This document shows positions 25,030 to 34,947 of a stretch of 53,049 nucleotides of DNA, piece after piece. The stretch lies in contig NZ_QFWG01000014.1 of assembly GCF_003143995.1 (NCBI RefSeq), positions 1-53,049 of the forward strand, read 5' to 3'. The position numbers and the translations under genes are program-made. How positions within the stretch are numbered: position 1 is the stretch's first letter; every line of letters starts with the position of its first letter. The stretch comes from Pseudoglutamicibacter cumminsii (GTDB taxonomy: Bacteria > Actinomycetota > Actinomycetes > Actinomycetales > Micrococcaceae). The notes under the pieces were generated by a model. That model was not told the origin of the DNA. It saw nothing but the letters and a program-made list of their open reading frames with translations, and did no database searches.

Positions 25030-25875
25030 GTGAGTCAACGCAACGAGGAACACAAAGTGCCAGCATCGTCAGCGGATATGAGCAAAGAGAACCCGCCGTA
25101 TCAACAGCGCTACGTGGCGATCGGCGATTCCTTCACCGAAGGTGTCGGTGACGTTGAACTGAACCGCCCCAACGGAGTGCGCGGATGGGCAGACCGAGTT
25201 GCTGAACGACTGTGCCGCGAACACCCGGATTTCGGGTACGCGAACCTTGCGATCCGCGGCAAGAAAGTTCCGCAGATCATGGAGGAGCAGTTCGAGCCGG
25301 CGCTCGCGCTCAAGCCGACGCTTGCGACCGTGTGCATGGGCGGCAACGACATCATGCGCCCGCGCGTCGACATCGACTCCATCGCAGGCGGAGTGCACCA
25401 CCTCGTGTCCGAACTGCGCGGAATCGGGGCGAAGGTCGTGCTGTTCACGAGCCTCGACGTCTCCAAGAGCCCGCTCTATCGGGCGCTCGCCGGCCGCGCC
25501 GCGCTGTACAACGAACGCCTCCGCGAGATCGCAGACGACACCGGCGCCGTCATCGCCGACTACTGGCGCTGGCGCGAACTCCAAGACCCCGGCTACTGGT
25601 CCGAAGACCGCCTGCACATGAACAGCCGAGGCCACGAACTCACGGCCCGCAGGACCCTCGATGTGCTCGGCTACGAGGTCGGCGGATTCGACGTTGAACC
25701 GATCGAGCTGCCCGAACTATCCAAACTCCAGCGCGCCCGCACCAACGCCGAATGGGTCCGCGAACACGCAGGCCCATGGGTGCGCCGCCGCATCAAACGC
25801 GTCTCATCCGGCGACACCCTGAGCCCGCGCTACCCCGAATACGTGCGCATCCAAGCGCCTGAGGATCAGGGCTAG
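25030..25875 (+). CDS. SGNH/GDSL-type hydrolase
   Basis: This 281-residue cytoplasmic (no signal peptide) SGNH hydrolase has block I GDSFTEG (about 32-38, nucleophile Ser), block II Gly in NLAIRGKK, block III GGND (about 103) and block V DRLHMNSRGH (Asp and His). All catalytic residues are present. The C-terminal ~80 residues are basic and not part of the core fold. The reaction is ester hydrolysis of an unknown substrate. Internal ATG 25078 is possible, but the promoter position supports GTG 25030. Confidence 0.9.
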   Translation: MSQRNEEHKVPASSADMSKENPPYQQRYVAIGDSFTEGVGDVELNRPNGVRGWADRVAERLCREHPDFGYANLAIRGKKVPQIMEEQFEPALALKPTLATVCMGGNDIMRPRVDIDSIAGGVHHLVSELRGIGAKVVLFTSLDVSKSPLYRALAGRAALYNERLREIADDTGAVIADYWRWRELQDPGYWSEDRLHMNSRGHELTARRTLDVLGYEVGGFDVEPIELPELSKLQRARTNAEWVREHAGPWVRRRIKRVSSGDTLSPRYPEYVRIQAPEDQG

Positions 25876-25916
25876 GAGAACCGGGCCCCAACCCTCCCGG
25901 GTTGACCCGGGCGCAC

Positions 25917-25946
25917 TTCACAGGATCGCAAGCTCACCGGTAGACT
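25917..25946 (+). promoter_or_regulatory. Promoter of the glycine-cleavage operon
   Basis: A -35 TTCACA (25917-25922) and a -10 TAGACT (25941-25946) have an 18-base spacer. Transcription would begin near 25953, just before the riboswitch. Confidence 0.55.
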
Positions 25947-26007
25947 GACGTGTGCTGTGAATCTCACGCCCGCACCCAGCGGGATGGGCGCCGCAGCACG
26001 CCGACCA

Positions 26008-26308
26008 CGCTTTGCGGGAGAGACCTCCCCAGCGAGGCGCCGTAGGAGCAAACCCTCCCCGGGAAACTCTCAGGCAACCGCACCGCAAAGCACAGGCGAC
26101 CCTGGAAAGCGGAACCACGCCATCGCAGGCAGGTTCCCACCGATGGTGCAAGCGCATGACGCCGGTGCAGTGCCTGTTGCGGATGCAACAGCAATGCCGG
26201 ATGCAGTAGCAAAGCTCAGCAAGGACAGCGCGGAAGCTCTCAGGTTCCAAGACAGGGCGGGGAGGACAACCAAACAGAGGGGCATTAAGCGTCCCGAACG
26301 TTGCCCCG
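26008..26308 (+). ncRNA. Glycine riboswitch, probably tandem aptamers with expression platform
   Basis: The first aptamer contains GCGGGAGAG, CGCCGTAGGAGCAAA and AACTCTCAGGCAA (about 26014-26105), the conserved core of glycine aptamers. A second, weaker aptamer contains CACCGATGGTGCAA and GCTCTCAGGTTCCAAGACAG (about 26130-26270). GGGGCA (26279-26284) and TGCCCC (26302-26307) form a hairpin just before the gene, suited to act as the switch. Glycine binding in this class usually turns the gcv operon on. Confidence 0.9.
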
Positions 26309-26346
26309 TAATGTCGAACCTCGAGTTGAGAAGAGCAGATCACGTC

Positions 26347-29247
26347 ATGACAGGCTCAGCTATGTCCGCATTCGTTTCCCGCCACATCGGCCCTCGTGGC
26401 TCCGAAACCGAACACATGCTGGAAACCGTTGGCTACGCGTCTCTAGATGCCCTCGTCGATGCCGCTGTCCCGTCCTCCATCCGTATGGAGGAACCGCTGG
26501 ACATCCCTGAGGGGCTTTCGGAGGAGGAAGCGCTCGCCGCGTTGCGTGCCCTGGCGCAGAAGAACACGCTGCGCGTCCAGATGATCGGGCAGGGCTTCTA
26601 CGACACCCACACTCCGGCTGTGATCCGCCGCAACATCGTTGAAAACCCGGGCTGGTACACTGCCTACACCCCGTACCAGCCGGAAATTTCGCAGGGCCGC
26701 CTCGAAGCGCTCTTGAACTTCCAAACGATGGTCGCTGACCTCACGGGCCTTGCGATCGCGAACGCGTCGCTGCTCGACGAAGCCTCTGCTGTTGCCGAAG
26801 CGATCCTGCTGATGCGCCGCGCAACCCGCGCCAAGGACGACGCGCTCACTGTGGTCGATGCTGACATGTTCCCGCAGACCCTCAATGTGGTTCGTGGCCG
26901 CGCTGAAGCGCTCGGCGTCCCGCTCGAGGTGCGCGACTTCGCAACCGAAGGCCTCCCAGAAGGACCGATCTCGGGCATCGTGCTGCAGCAGCCAGCTGAC
27001 TCGGGTGCGATCGTCAACCACGCCGAGATCATCGCGGAAGCCAAGGAACGCGGCGCGAAAGTCACGATCGCAACCGACTTGCTCGCGCTGACCCAGCTGA
27101 CCTCGCCAGGCGAACAGGGTGCCGACATCGCGGTCGGTAACTCCCAGCGCTTCGGTGTCCCACTGTTCTTCGGTGGCCCACACGCGGCATTCATGGCTGT
27201 GAACAAGGGCCTCGAACGCAACTTGCCAGGCCGCCTCGTCGGCGTCTCCTACGACACCGAAGGCCGCCCCGCTTACCGCCTCTCGCTTCAGACCCGCGAA
27301 CAGCACATCCGCCGCGAAAAGGCGACCTCCAACATCTGCACCGCCCAGGCGCTGCTCGCCGTCGTCGCGTCGATGTACGGCGTCTACCACGGCCCAGAAG
27401 GCCTCAAGGCCATTGCACGCCGCACCCACGCCCACGCATGCGCGCTCGCGGCAGGCGTTGAAGCGGCCGGCGCCAAGCTGGCCACCACATCGTTCTTTGA
27501 CACCGTCCGGTTCTCGGCTGACGGGACAGCGGACTCGATCGTTGACGCGGCAGACGCCGCAGGCATCAACATCCGCCGCGTAGACGCCAACACGGTTTCG
27601 GTTTCAACCGACGAAACCACGACCGACGAGCACGTCGAAGCCGTCATCTCTGCCGTCTGCAAGGCCCTGATCGCTAACGCTGACGACGCGATTTCCGCAG
27701 CATGTGAAGCACGCGAAGCATGCGAAGGCGACTACGGCAAGGCAACTGACCTGGTCCGTGAATCTGAGTTCATGACGCACCCGATCTTCAACTCGGTGCG
27801 CTCCGAAACCCAGATGATGCGCTACCTGACCCGCCTCGCTAACCGCGACCTCGCACTCGACCGCACGATGATCCCGCTGGGTTCGTGCACCATGAAGCTC
27901 AACGCCGCAGCCGAGATGGAAGCCATCACGTGGCCTGAGTTCGCGGGCATCCACCCGTTCGCCCCGGTAACCCAGACCCGCGGCTGGCGCGAACTCATCG
28001 CCGACCTTGAGGAACGTCTCGAAGCGATCACCGGCTACGCGGGCGTCTCGATCCAGCCGAACGCCGGCTCCCAGGGCGAATACGCGGGCCTGCTCGCGAT
28101 CCGCCAGTACCACCAGTCGCGTGGCGAAGCCGACCGCGACGTGTGCCTCATCCCGGCCTCCGCGCACGGAACCAACGCGGCATCCGCTGTTCTCGCTGGC
28201 CTGCGCGTTGTGGTCGTCAAGACCGCCGACGACGGCTCGATCGACGAAGCCGACCTCGCCGCAAAGATCGAAGCGAATCAGGGCAAGATCGCCGCGATCA
28301 TGATCACCTACCCATCGACCCACGGCGTATTCGACGCGCAGGTGGTTGAGGTGTGCAAGGCAGTCCACGATGCGGGCGGCCAGGTCTACATCGACGGCGC
28401 GAACATGAACGCGATGGTCGGGCTGGCTCAGCCGGGCAAGTTCGGTGGCGATGTGTCCCACCTGAACCTCCACAAGACGTTCTGCATCCCGCACGGCGGC
28501 GGTGGCCCGGGTGTTGGCCCGGTTGCTGTGGCCGAGCACTTGGTTCCGTTCCTGCCGGGCCCTGCTCTGGAAGGCCGCGACGACGAGGGTCTTGGTGGCC
28601 GCGACGGCGCACCGATCACCGCGGCAAGCTTCGGTTCCGCGGGCGTTCTGCCGATTTCCTGGGCATACATCGCGATGATGGGCCCTGCCGGCCTCACGGA
28701 AGCGACCAAGCACGCGCTGCTAGGCGCCAACTACATTGCGGCTCGCCTCAAGCAGGCTTTCCCGATCCTCTACACGGGTAACGCTGGCCTGGTTGCGCAC
28801 GAATGCATCCTTGACCTGCGTGAGCTCACGAACAAGACGGGTGTGACCGCTGAGGACGTGACCAAGCGCCTCATGGACTTCGGTTTCCACGCGCCAACGC
28901 TCGCGTTCCCGGTCGCTGGAACCCTCATGGTTGAGCCAACCGAGTCTGAGGATCTTGCGGAACTGGATCGCTTCATCGACGCGATGCTGACCATCCGCGA
29001 AGAGATCGACGAGGTTGCCGACGGCATCCACTCGCTCGAAGGATCCCCGCTGCGCAACGCTCCGCACACCGCGGACATTGTGACCCGCACCGAGTGGGAC
29101 CGCACGTACTCGCGCCAGCAGGGTGCGTTCCCTGGCGAGACGTCGCTAACGGACAAGTACTTCACTCCGGTGAGCCGCATCGACCAGGCCTACGGCGACC
29201 GCAACCTGATGTGCGAATGCCCTCCGCTTTCGGCTTTCGAGGATTAG
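26347..29247 (+). CDS. gcvP: Glycine dehydrogenase (decarboxylating), P-protein
   Basis: This 966-residue PLP enzyme is the usual full length. It decarboxylates glycine and loads the aminomethyl group on GcvH. The start region reads [14 protein letters not shown], and the PLP-binding Lys is in [16 protein letters not shown] at about residue 708. The open frame reaches upstream to 25957 but passes through the riboswitch. I chose ATG 26347; ATG 26362 and ATG 26311 are alternatives. The gene leads gcvP-gcvT-gcvH-sdaA under glycine riboswitch control. Confidence 0.95.
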   Translation: MTGSAMSAFVSRHIGPRGSETEHMLETVGYASLDALVDAAVPSSIRMEEPLDIPEGLSEEEALAALRALAQKNTLRVQMIGQGFYDTHTPAVIRRNIVENPGWYTAYTPYQPEISQGRLEALLNFQTMVADLTGLAIANASLLDEASAVAEAILLMRRATRAKDDALTVVDADMFPQTLNVVRGRAEALGVPLEVRDFATEGLPEGPISGIVLQQPADSGAIVNHAEIIAEAKERGAKVTIATDLLALTQLTSPGEQGADIAVGNSQRFGVPLFFGGPHAAFMAVNKGLERNLPGRLVGVSYDTEGRPAYRLSLQTREQHIRREKATSNICTAQALLAVVASMYGVYHGPEGLKAIARRTHAHACALAAGVEAAGAKLATTSFFDTVRFSADGTADSIVDAADAAGINIRRVDANTVSVSTDETTTDEHVEAVISAVCKALIANADDAISAACEAREACEGDYGKATDLVRESEFMTHPIFNSVRSETQMMRYLTRLANRDLALDRTMIPLGSCTMKLNAAAEMEAITWPEFAGIHPFAPVTQTRGWRELIADLEERLEAITGYAGVSIQPNAGSQGEYAGLLAIRQYHQSRGEADRDVCLIPASAHGTNAASAVLAGLRVVVVKTADDGSIDEADLAAKIEANQGKIAAIMITYPSTHGVFDAQVVEVCKAVHDAGGQVYIDGANMNAMVGLAQPGKFGGDVSHLNLHKTFCIPHGGGGPGVGPVAVAEHLVPFLPGPALEGRDDEGLGGRDGAPITAASFGSAGVLPISWAYIAMMGPAGLTEATKHALLGANYIAARLKQAFPILYTGNAGLVAHECILDLRELTNKTGVTAEDVTKRLMDFGFHAPTLAFPVAGTLMVEPTESEDLAELDRFIDAMLTIREEIDEVADGIHSLEGSPLRNAPHTADIVTRTEWDRTYSRQQGAFPGETSLTDKYFTPVSRIDQAYGDRNLMCECPPLSAFED

Positions 29248-29250
29248 TCC

Positions 29251-30453
29251 GTGGCCGATAACCCAACCCATACCCAAGACACCACCGGCGTTTCGCCGAC
29301 CCTCCACGAAAGGGTTCCAACGAACATGCATACGACGTCTCGTCACACCCCGCTTCATGAGACCCATGAGGCGCTGGGTGCGTCCTTCACCGATTTCGGC
29401 GGCTGGGACATGCCGCTGCGTTATGGCTCCGAGCTTGCAGAGCACAAGGCTGTGCGTGAGGCTGCGGGTGTTTTCGACCTCTCTCACATGGGTGAAGTCC
29501 GAGTCACCGGACCGGATTCTGCCCGCTACCTCAACACGGCGCTCGCAGGTAACCTCGCGGCGGTCGCCGTGGGGCGCGCGAAGTACTCGCTGCTGTTGAA
29601 CGCTGACGGCGGGATCATCGACGACCTGATCGTCTACCGCCTGGGCGAAACCGAGTTCCTCGTGGTTCCGAACGCGTCCAACACCCCTGCGGTGGTTGAG
29701 GCGCTCAAAGAACGCGCTATCGGTTTCGATGTGACCGTCGAGGATGAATCGGATGAGACCGCTCTGGTTGCGGTTCAGGGTCCGAACGCTGAGAAGATCG
29801 TTGCCGCTGTCACGGCGGAAGCTGACCGCGATGCTGTGGTTGGTTTGCGCTTCTATTCGGCCGCGCGCGCCACGGTTGCTGGTGCGGCTGCGCTGGTTGC
29901 TCGCACGGGTTACACGGGTGAGGACGGCTACGAGATTTACGTAGCGAATGCCGATGCGAAGGCCGTGTGGGATGCGGTCGCTGAGGCTGGTCAGGAGCAT
30001 GGCTTGCTTCCGTGCGGCTTGGCTGCGCGTGACTCGCTACGTCTTGAGGCCGGCATGCCGCTGTACGGCAACGAGCTCTCTGCGACGACCTCGCCGCTCG
30101 AGGCCGGTTTGGGCCCAGTGGTGTCGTTGAAGAAGGAAGAGCGTTTCGAAGGCCGTGACGCTTTCGAAGCTGCGAAGGAAGCCGGCCTTGGTTCGACGAG
30201 CGGTCGACGTTTGGTGGGCTTGAAAGGCCTTGAGCGTCGGGCCGCTCGCGGCGGCTACACCGTGATGCTCGATGGCGCTGAGGTTGGCCAGGTCACGAGT
30301 GGACAGCCTTCCCCGACGCTGGGTTATCCGGTTGCGTTGGCGATGGTTGACGTTGCCCACTCTGAGGAAGGCACCGAGCTGGCCGTCGATATCCGAGGCA
30401 AGATGCTCGGATTTACTGTGGTGCCACTCCCGTTTTATCGTCGTTCCAACTAA
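29251..30453 (+). CDS. gcvT: Aminomethyltransferase, glycine-cleavage T-protein
   Basis: This 400-residue T-protein transfers the methylene from GcvH-bound aminomethyl to tetrahydrofolate and releases ammonia. Visible blocks are TDFGGWDMPLRYG, GVFDLSHMGEV, ARTGYTGEDGYEIYV and DSLRLEAGMPLYGNEL. GTG 29251, 4 bases after the gcvP stop with GAGGA upstream, gives 25 extra N-terminal residues before MHTTSRHTPL. ATG 29326 would give the family-typical N-terminus and also has an AAAGG. The two options cannot be separated here. Confidence 0.94.
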   Translation: MADNPTHTQDTTGVSPTLHERVPTNMHTTSRHTPLHETHEALGASFTDFGGWDMPLRYGSELAEHKAVREAAGVFDLSHMGEVRVTGPDSARYLNTALAGNLAAVAVGRAKYSLLLNADGGIIDDLIVYRLGETEFLVVPNASNTPAVVEALKERAIGFDVTVEDESDETALVAVQGPNAEKIVAAVTAEADRDAVVGLRFYSAARATVAGAAALVARTGYTGEDGYEIYVANADAKAVWDAVAEAGQEHGLLPCGLAARDSLRLEAGMPLYGNELSATTSPLEAGLGPVVSLKKEERFEGRDAFEAAKEAGLGSTSGRRLVGLKGLERRAARGGYTVMLDGAEVGQVTSGQPSPTLGYPVALAMVDVAHSEEGTELAVDIRGKMLGFTVVPLPFYRRSN

Positions 30454-30501
30454 AGTCACACAAGAGAGGCCTGTTCGGGGCCTGAACATCAAGGAGAGAC
30501 C

Positions 30502-30882
30502 ATGTCCGATGTTAAGAAGAACCTCCGTTACTCGGCTGAGCACGAGTGGGTCGATGATTCGAACCCGGTGAAGGTCGGTATTTCTCAGGTTGCTGCTGAC
30601 GCCCTGGGCGATGTTGTCTACGTTGACCTGCCTGAGGCTGGCAGCGAGGTCACCGCAGGCGAGACGTGTGGCGAGGTCGAGTCGACCAAGTCGGTTTCCG
30701 ACCTGTATGCACCGGTGAGCGGCACGATCGTTGAGATCAACCAGTCTGTGATCGATGATCCTGCTCTGTTGAACTCGGATCCTTACGGTGAGGGCTGGCT
30801 CTTCACCGTTGAGGTGACCTCGGAGGGCGAGCTGCTCTCCGCTGAGGATTACGCTTCCGCGAATGGCGGCAACCTCGTCTAA
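30502..30882 (+). CDS. gcvH: Glycine-cleavage H-protein
   Basis: This 126-residue lipoyl carrier shuttles the aminomethyl intermediate between P- and T-proteins. The lipoylated Lys is in ESTKSVSDLYAPVSG, at about residue 63. The AGGAGA site lies 4 bases before ATG 30502. It follows gcvT by 48 bases. The L-protein (dihydrolipoamide dehydrogenase) is not in the window and is probably shared with the 2-oxoacid dehydrogenases. Confidence 0.96.
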   Translation: MSDVKKNLRYSAEHEWVDDSNPVKVGISQVAADALGDVVYVDLPEAGSEVTAGETCGEVESTKSVSDLYAPVSGTIVEINQSVIDDPALLNSDPYGEGWLFTVEVTSEGELLSAEDYASANGGNLV

Positions 30883-31005
30883 AGCGTCGTTTGACGCGTT
30901 TTCCGTGGTGACGGGGCCAGGCAGGGCGCCTCGTCACAGGGACACATAACCTTCACGCACGCCCACCTTCACGGCGGGCGTGCCGTGCTGTCTCTAGGAG
31001 TACAC

Positions 31006-32412
31006 ATGTACCTGAGTATTTTTGATCTTTTCTCTGTTGGTTTGGGGCCATCGAGCTCTCACACGGTGGGGCCGTTGCGTGCTGGCCGGGACTTCGTGCA
31101 GCGTCTTGCCGCTAACCCTTCGGCATACAGCCGTCTGGCTGGCTTGCGGGTCGATGTGTATGGCTCGCTTGCCGCCACGGGTAAGGGGCATGGCACGTTC
31201 ACGGCGTTGCTGCTGGGGCTTGAGGGTTATGCCCCGGAGACGGTTTTGCCTGAGGAAGCTGAGGCTCGGTACGCCGCGTGGGAGCGCGGCGAGAAGCTCG
31301 CGGTGGGTTCCGCGCTGGACGGCGTTGAGACTGTTGAGCTCGCGTTCGGCGTGGACGATATGACGCAGCGTCCGCTCACCGTCCTGCCGCGCCACACGAA
31401 CGGTTTGAAGATCGCGGCTTTGGAGTCCGCTGGTGGCGTCATCGCGGAGGAGACGTATTTCTCGATCGGTGGCGGCTTCATCGAGCGGGAAGGTGACGAG
31501 GACGCGGCCGCCCACGTGGACGTCGACGTCCCATACCCGTTCGATACGGGAGCGGAGCTTCTGAAACAGTGCAAGGACAACGACCTCGCGATCTGGGAAG
31601 TCGCGTTAGCGAACGAGGAAGCGATCCGTGACCGTCAGGAGGTCCTGGACGGTATCGATCACTTGTGGCAGGTCATGGAGGACTGCAAGGATTCCGCGAT
31701 CAAGCGCACGGGCGTCTTGCCGGGCGGCTTGAACGTTTCGCGCCGTGCCCCGCGTTGGCACAAGGAACTATACGAACGCGACACGGACCGCTCGTTCGAG
31801 TACTGGCAGGAATGGGTCAACCTCGCGGCTCTGGCCGTGAACGAGGAGAACGCTTCGGGCGGCCGCATCGTCACCGCTCCAACCAACGGTGCCGCGGGCA
31901 TCATCCCGGCGGTCGGGTTCTACGTGACCCACTATGCGCGGGCGTGCCGCGACCAGGCCCCTGAGGTCATTGCGGAGCAGGTGCGCCGTTACCTGCTCAC
32001 AGCGGCCGCGATCGGAAACCTGTACAAGAAGCAGGCCTCGATTTCGGGCGCTGAGGTCGGCTGCCAGGGTGAGGTCGGTTCCGCGTCGTCGATGGCGGCG
32101 GCAGGCCTTGCCGAGGTGCTGGGTGGTGAACCGTGGCAGGTTGAGGTCGCCGCTGAGATCGCGATGGAGCATAACCTTGGCCTGACGTGTGACCCTATCG
32201 GCGGCCTGGTTCAGATTCCGTGCATCGAGCGGAACGCGCTCGCCGCTACGAAGGCCGTGAACGCTGCCCGCATGGCGATGATGGGCGACGGCACTCAGAA
32301 GGTGAGCCTCGACGAGGTCATCAAGACGATGTGGGACACCGGCCAGGACATGCTCGATAAGTACAAGGAGACGGCTCGCGGCGGCTTGGCCGTGAACGTC
32401 GTTGAGTGCTGA
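31006..32412 (+). CDS. sdaA: L-serine ammonia-lyase (single-chain, 4Fe-4S)
   Basis: This 468-residue enzyme deaminates L-serine to pyruvate. The N-terminal signature [19 protein letters not shown] and the cluster Cys residues in [21 protein letters not shown] and IPCIERN identify the iron-sulfur SdaA type. ATG 31006 has AGGAG 5 bases upstream; the frame's earlier start at 30985 is not needed. It is last in the glycine operon, so serine made from glycine can be drained to pyruvate. The 123-base gap after gcvH holds no clear terminator. Confidence 0.95.
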   Translation: MYLSIFDLFSVGLGPSSSHTVGPLRAGRDFVQRLAANPSAYSRLAGLRVDVYGSLAATGKGHGTFTALLLGLEGYAPETVLPEEAEARYAAWERGEKLAVGSALDGVETVELAFGVDDMTQRPLTVLPRHTNGLKIAALESAGGVIAEETYFSIGGGFIEREGDEDAAAHVDVDVPYPFDTGAELLKQCKDNDLAIWEVALANEEAIRDRQEVLDGIDHLWQVMEDCKDSAIKRTGVLPGGLNVSRRAPRWHKELYERDTDRSFEYWQEWVNLAALAVNEENASGGRIVTAPTNGAAGIIPAVGFYVTHYARACRDQAPEVIAEQVRRYLLTAAAIGNLYKKQASISGAEVGCQGEVGSASSMAAAGLAEVLGGEPWQVEVAAEIAMEHNLGLTCDPIGGLVQIPCIERNALAATKAVNAARMAMMGDGTQKVSLDEVIKTMWDTGQDMLDKYKETARGGLAVNVVEC

Positions 32413-32438
32413 CGTAGCTGCCGCCTAACCGAGTAGCT

Positions 32439-33164
32439 TTAGCCGAGCAGGCGTTCGATGCGCGGGTCGGTTGCCGCTACCGAGTCGATCTCGTCCCAGG
32501 TTCCGTGGGCGATGAGTTTGCCGTGGTCGAGGATCGCTACGTGGGTTGCGATCGCTCGGGCTTCGGTGTGGTCGTGGGTCACGTGGACGGCGGTCGTGTT
32601 GGTGCTGGCGAGGATGTCTCGCACTTGTGGCGCGAGCGTTGCACGCAGGCCGCGGTCGAGTGCGGAAAACGGCTCGTCGAGGAGTACGACTTTAGGCTCC
32701 GGGGCGAGTGTGCGGGCAAGCGCGACGCGTTGAGCCTGGCCGCCGGAGAGCGAACGGATGGGGCGTTCGGCGTAGCCGTCCAAATCAATAAGTGACAGCA
32801 TCTTGTCAATCTGCTCTTTGCGCTGTTCTTTCGGGACTCCGGCCATCTCGAGGCCGTAGCTAATGTTGCGGCCCACATTGCGGTGCGGGAAAAGCTGGCC
32901 ATCCTGGAAGACCATCCCGATGTTGCGGCGGTGCACCGGGACCTCGGCGATGTCCACGCCGTCGAGCAGGATCTGGCCAGCAGTTACGTCTTCGAGACCC
33001 GCGATGCCACGCAGAAGCGTGGACTTACCTGAACCCGAAGCGCCCAAAAGGCTCAAGACCGAACCCGGCTCGACGCCCACGCTGACCCCACGCACCGCAA
33101 CAGTTCCGTCAGGGTAGGTGACATCCACATCGCGCACTTCGAGTGCATAGGAAGTAGTAGCCAT
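32439..33164 (-). CDS. thiQ: Thiamine ABC transporter, ATP-binding protein
   Basis: This 241-residue ATPase has Walker A GASGSGKST, a Q-loop region GMVFQDGQLFPHRNV, signature LSGGQAQR and Walker B VVLLDEPFSALD. It resembles the Fe/thiamine/sulfate importer group. Its position 3 bases after the permease stop, in an operon led by a TPP riboswitch, assigns it to thiamine uptake (inference from context). It is convergent with sdaA, with only 26 bases between the stops and no visible terminator. Confidence 0.88.
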   Translation of the reverse strand: MATTSYALEVRDVDVTYPDGTVAVRGVSVGVEPGSVLSLLGASGSGKSTLLRGIAGLEDVTAGQILLDGVDIAEVPVHRRNIGMVFQDGQLFPHRNVGRNISYGLEMAGVPKEQRKEQIDKMLSLIDLDGYAERPIRSLSGGQAQRVALARTLAPEPKVVLLDEPFSALDRGLRATLAPQVRDILASTNTTAVHVTHDHTEARAIATHVAILDHGKLIAHGTWDEIDSVAATDPRIERLLG

Positions 33165-33167
33165 AGG

Positions 33168-34922
33168 TTAGTCCTCCTGAGTTGCGGTAACAGCACCGCG
33201 TCGTGCGGACGTCGAAGCGAGTTTCGCGGCGCGGGTTGAGCGTTCGGCAAGCCATTCGCACAGGCCCATCGCGGTAGCCGCGACCAGGGCCAAGATCACG
33301 GAGGCCGCCATGCCCATGCCGTAGTTGTCGGCGCCGGGGCGGCCCATGAGCCGAACGATTGTGACCGGCAGGGTCTGGAAGTCGGGGGAAGCGAGGAAGC
33401 TCGTCGCGCCGAACTCACCGAGCGCGATCGCAAACGACAATCCCGCGGCGAATCCGATGCCGCGCGCGACCATCGGCCCATCGACCGTCAACGCGACCCG
33501 TAGCGGGCTCGCCCCCAAGGTTGCGGCGGCCTCCCGGAGTTTAGGGTCAACCGAACGAAGGATCGGGATGATCATGCGCACCACAACCGGCAACGCGACC
33601 ACCGCTTGAGCGAACGGCACGAGCGTTCCTGAACGCGCGAGGTCCGGGAACGCGATCTGTAGCGACACGATGAAACCGAAACCGATCGTGACACCCGAGA
33701 TGCCGACCGGCAACATCACGGCCGCGTCCACGATCTTCTGCGCTCGACCGAACGCGGGCGTGCGCGCGTGCCGGGAGAGCCACCACGCCAGCGGAAGCCC
33801 GGCGATCAAGGTGATCCACATGGCGTCCGATGCGGTCAGCAGCGAGTTCCGCAGCGTCTCCAGCGGGGTCGCGCCGCCGCCGAAGCCTGCGCCCGAACTA
33901 GTGGCCAAGAGCTTGTAGTTGTTGAGGCTCCAGCCGTGCGGGGTAGAGAACGAGCGCAGCACGAGTGCGAACAGCGGCGCGATGATGAGCGAACCGACCG
34001 TCGCGAACGTCACCACCGCAGGGAACCAGTCGCGGCGAGCCAACGGCCGCAAGCGCGGCTGCGAGAGCCGCAGCGCCGTCTCTGACTTAGAACGCGCGCG
34101 CTGCGAAACCGCGAGTGAGGCGATCACGATCACGAGCTGCAGAATCGACAGGGCCGCGGCTTGCGGTAGGTCCAGGAACGTCTTGGTTTGGATGTAGATC
34201 TCGGTTTCAAGGGTTCCGAACCCTGGCTTCCCGAGCGTCATCATGAGACCGTACGCCGTCGAGCAATACAAGAAAATGAGCGAAGCCGCGGACCAGATCG
34301 ACGGCTTCAAGGCCGGAAGTGTCACGGTCCAGAACGCCCGGAAGCGGCTCGCACCTAGCGTTCGCGCCGCCTCGGCTTGGCGCGGATCCAGATCAGCCCA
34401 CACCGCACCGACTTGGCGGACAACAACCGAGAAGTTGAAGAAGATCATCGCAAGGATGACCGCGGTCATCGACTGATCCAGTCCCAAGAACCCGAGCGGT
34501 CCGTTCTCGGCGAGAAGCGCGCGGAACGCGACACCCACCACGACGGTCGGCAAAACAAACGGGATGGTCGCGATCGCCCGGATCACGCCGCGGCCGGGGA
34601 ACGAGCGGGTCGAAAGGATGTGGGCCCCGAAAAGCCCCAACGCGATCGACCCGATCGTTCCACCCAAAGCTAGGCCGAGCGTCTGTGCGATGAGCCGCCA
34701 CGTGCGCTCAGCCAGCACAACCTCGAGCAACGGCCCCCACCAGGTTCCCTCAACGCCTTCGTGCGGCGTCACGCCGCGGCCGATCATCGCCGCGACCGGC
34801 CACACAAAGAAGTACGCGAGGAAGATCGCAGGCAGCGCGAGCGCCGCAACAGACCACAGGATGGTCACGATGCGGCGCTTGCGTGCCAGCTTGCCCCGAA
34901 GGCGGTTCTGCTCGAGTGTCAC
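33168..34922 (-). CDS. thiP: Thiamine ABC transporter permease (fused two-domain)
   Basis: This 584-residue protein contains two consecutive binding-protein-dependent permease domains, as in ThiP. Each has an EAA-like loop: RQAEAARTLGASRFRAFWTVTLPAL (about 185-210) and KLREAAATLGASPLRVALTVDGP (about 465-490). About 12 transmembrane helices are visible. It lies between the binding-protein and ATPase genes on the same strand, with gaps of 25 and 3 bases. Confidence 0.9.
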   Translation of the reverse strand: MTLEQNRLRGKLARKRRIVTILWSVAALALPAIFLAYFFVWPVAAMIGRGVTPHEGVEGTWWGPLLEVVLAERTWRLIAQTLGLALGGTIGSIALGLFGAHILSTRSFPGRGVIRAIATIPFVLPTVVVGVAFRALLAENGPLGFLGLDQSMTAVILAMIFFNFSVVVRQVGAVWADLDPRQAEAARTLGASRFRAFWTVTLPALKPSIWSAASLIFLYCSTAYGLMMTLGKPGFGTLETEIYIQTKTFLDLPQAAALSILQLVIVIASLAVSQRARSKSETALRLSQPRLRPLARRDWFPAVVTFATVGSLIIAPLFALVLRSFSTPHGWSLNNYKLLATSSGAGFGGGATPLETLRNSLLTASDAMWITLIAGLPLAWWLSRHARTPAFGRAQKIVDAAVMLPVGISGVTIGFGFIVSLQIAFPDLARSGTLVPFAQAVVALPVVVRMIIPILRSVDPKLREAAATLGASPLRVALTVDGPMVARGIGFAAGLSFAIALGEFGATSFLASPDFQTLPVTIVRLMGRPGADNYGMGMAASVILALVAATAMGLCEWLAERSTRAAKLASTSARRGAVTATQED

Positions 34923-34947
34923 TTGTCGGACTTAGTTCTTCCCTGCG

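Noticed and set aside
25957-26346. Upstream extension of the gcvP frame by 130 codons
   Set aside because: The stretch is the glycine riboswitch; the translated text has no GcvP homology and true family sequence starts at [10 protein letters not shown].
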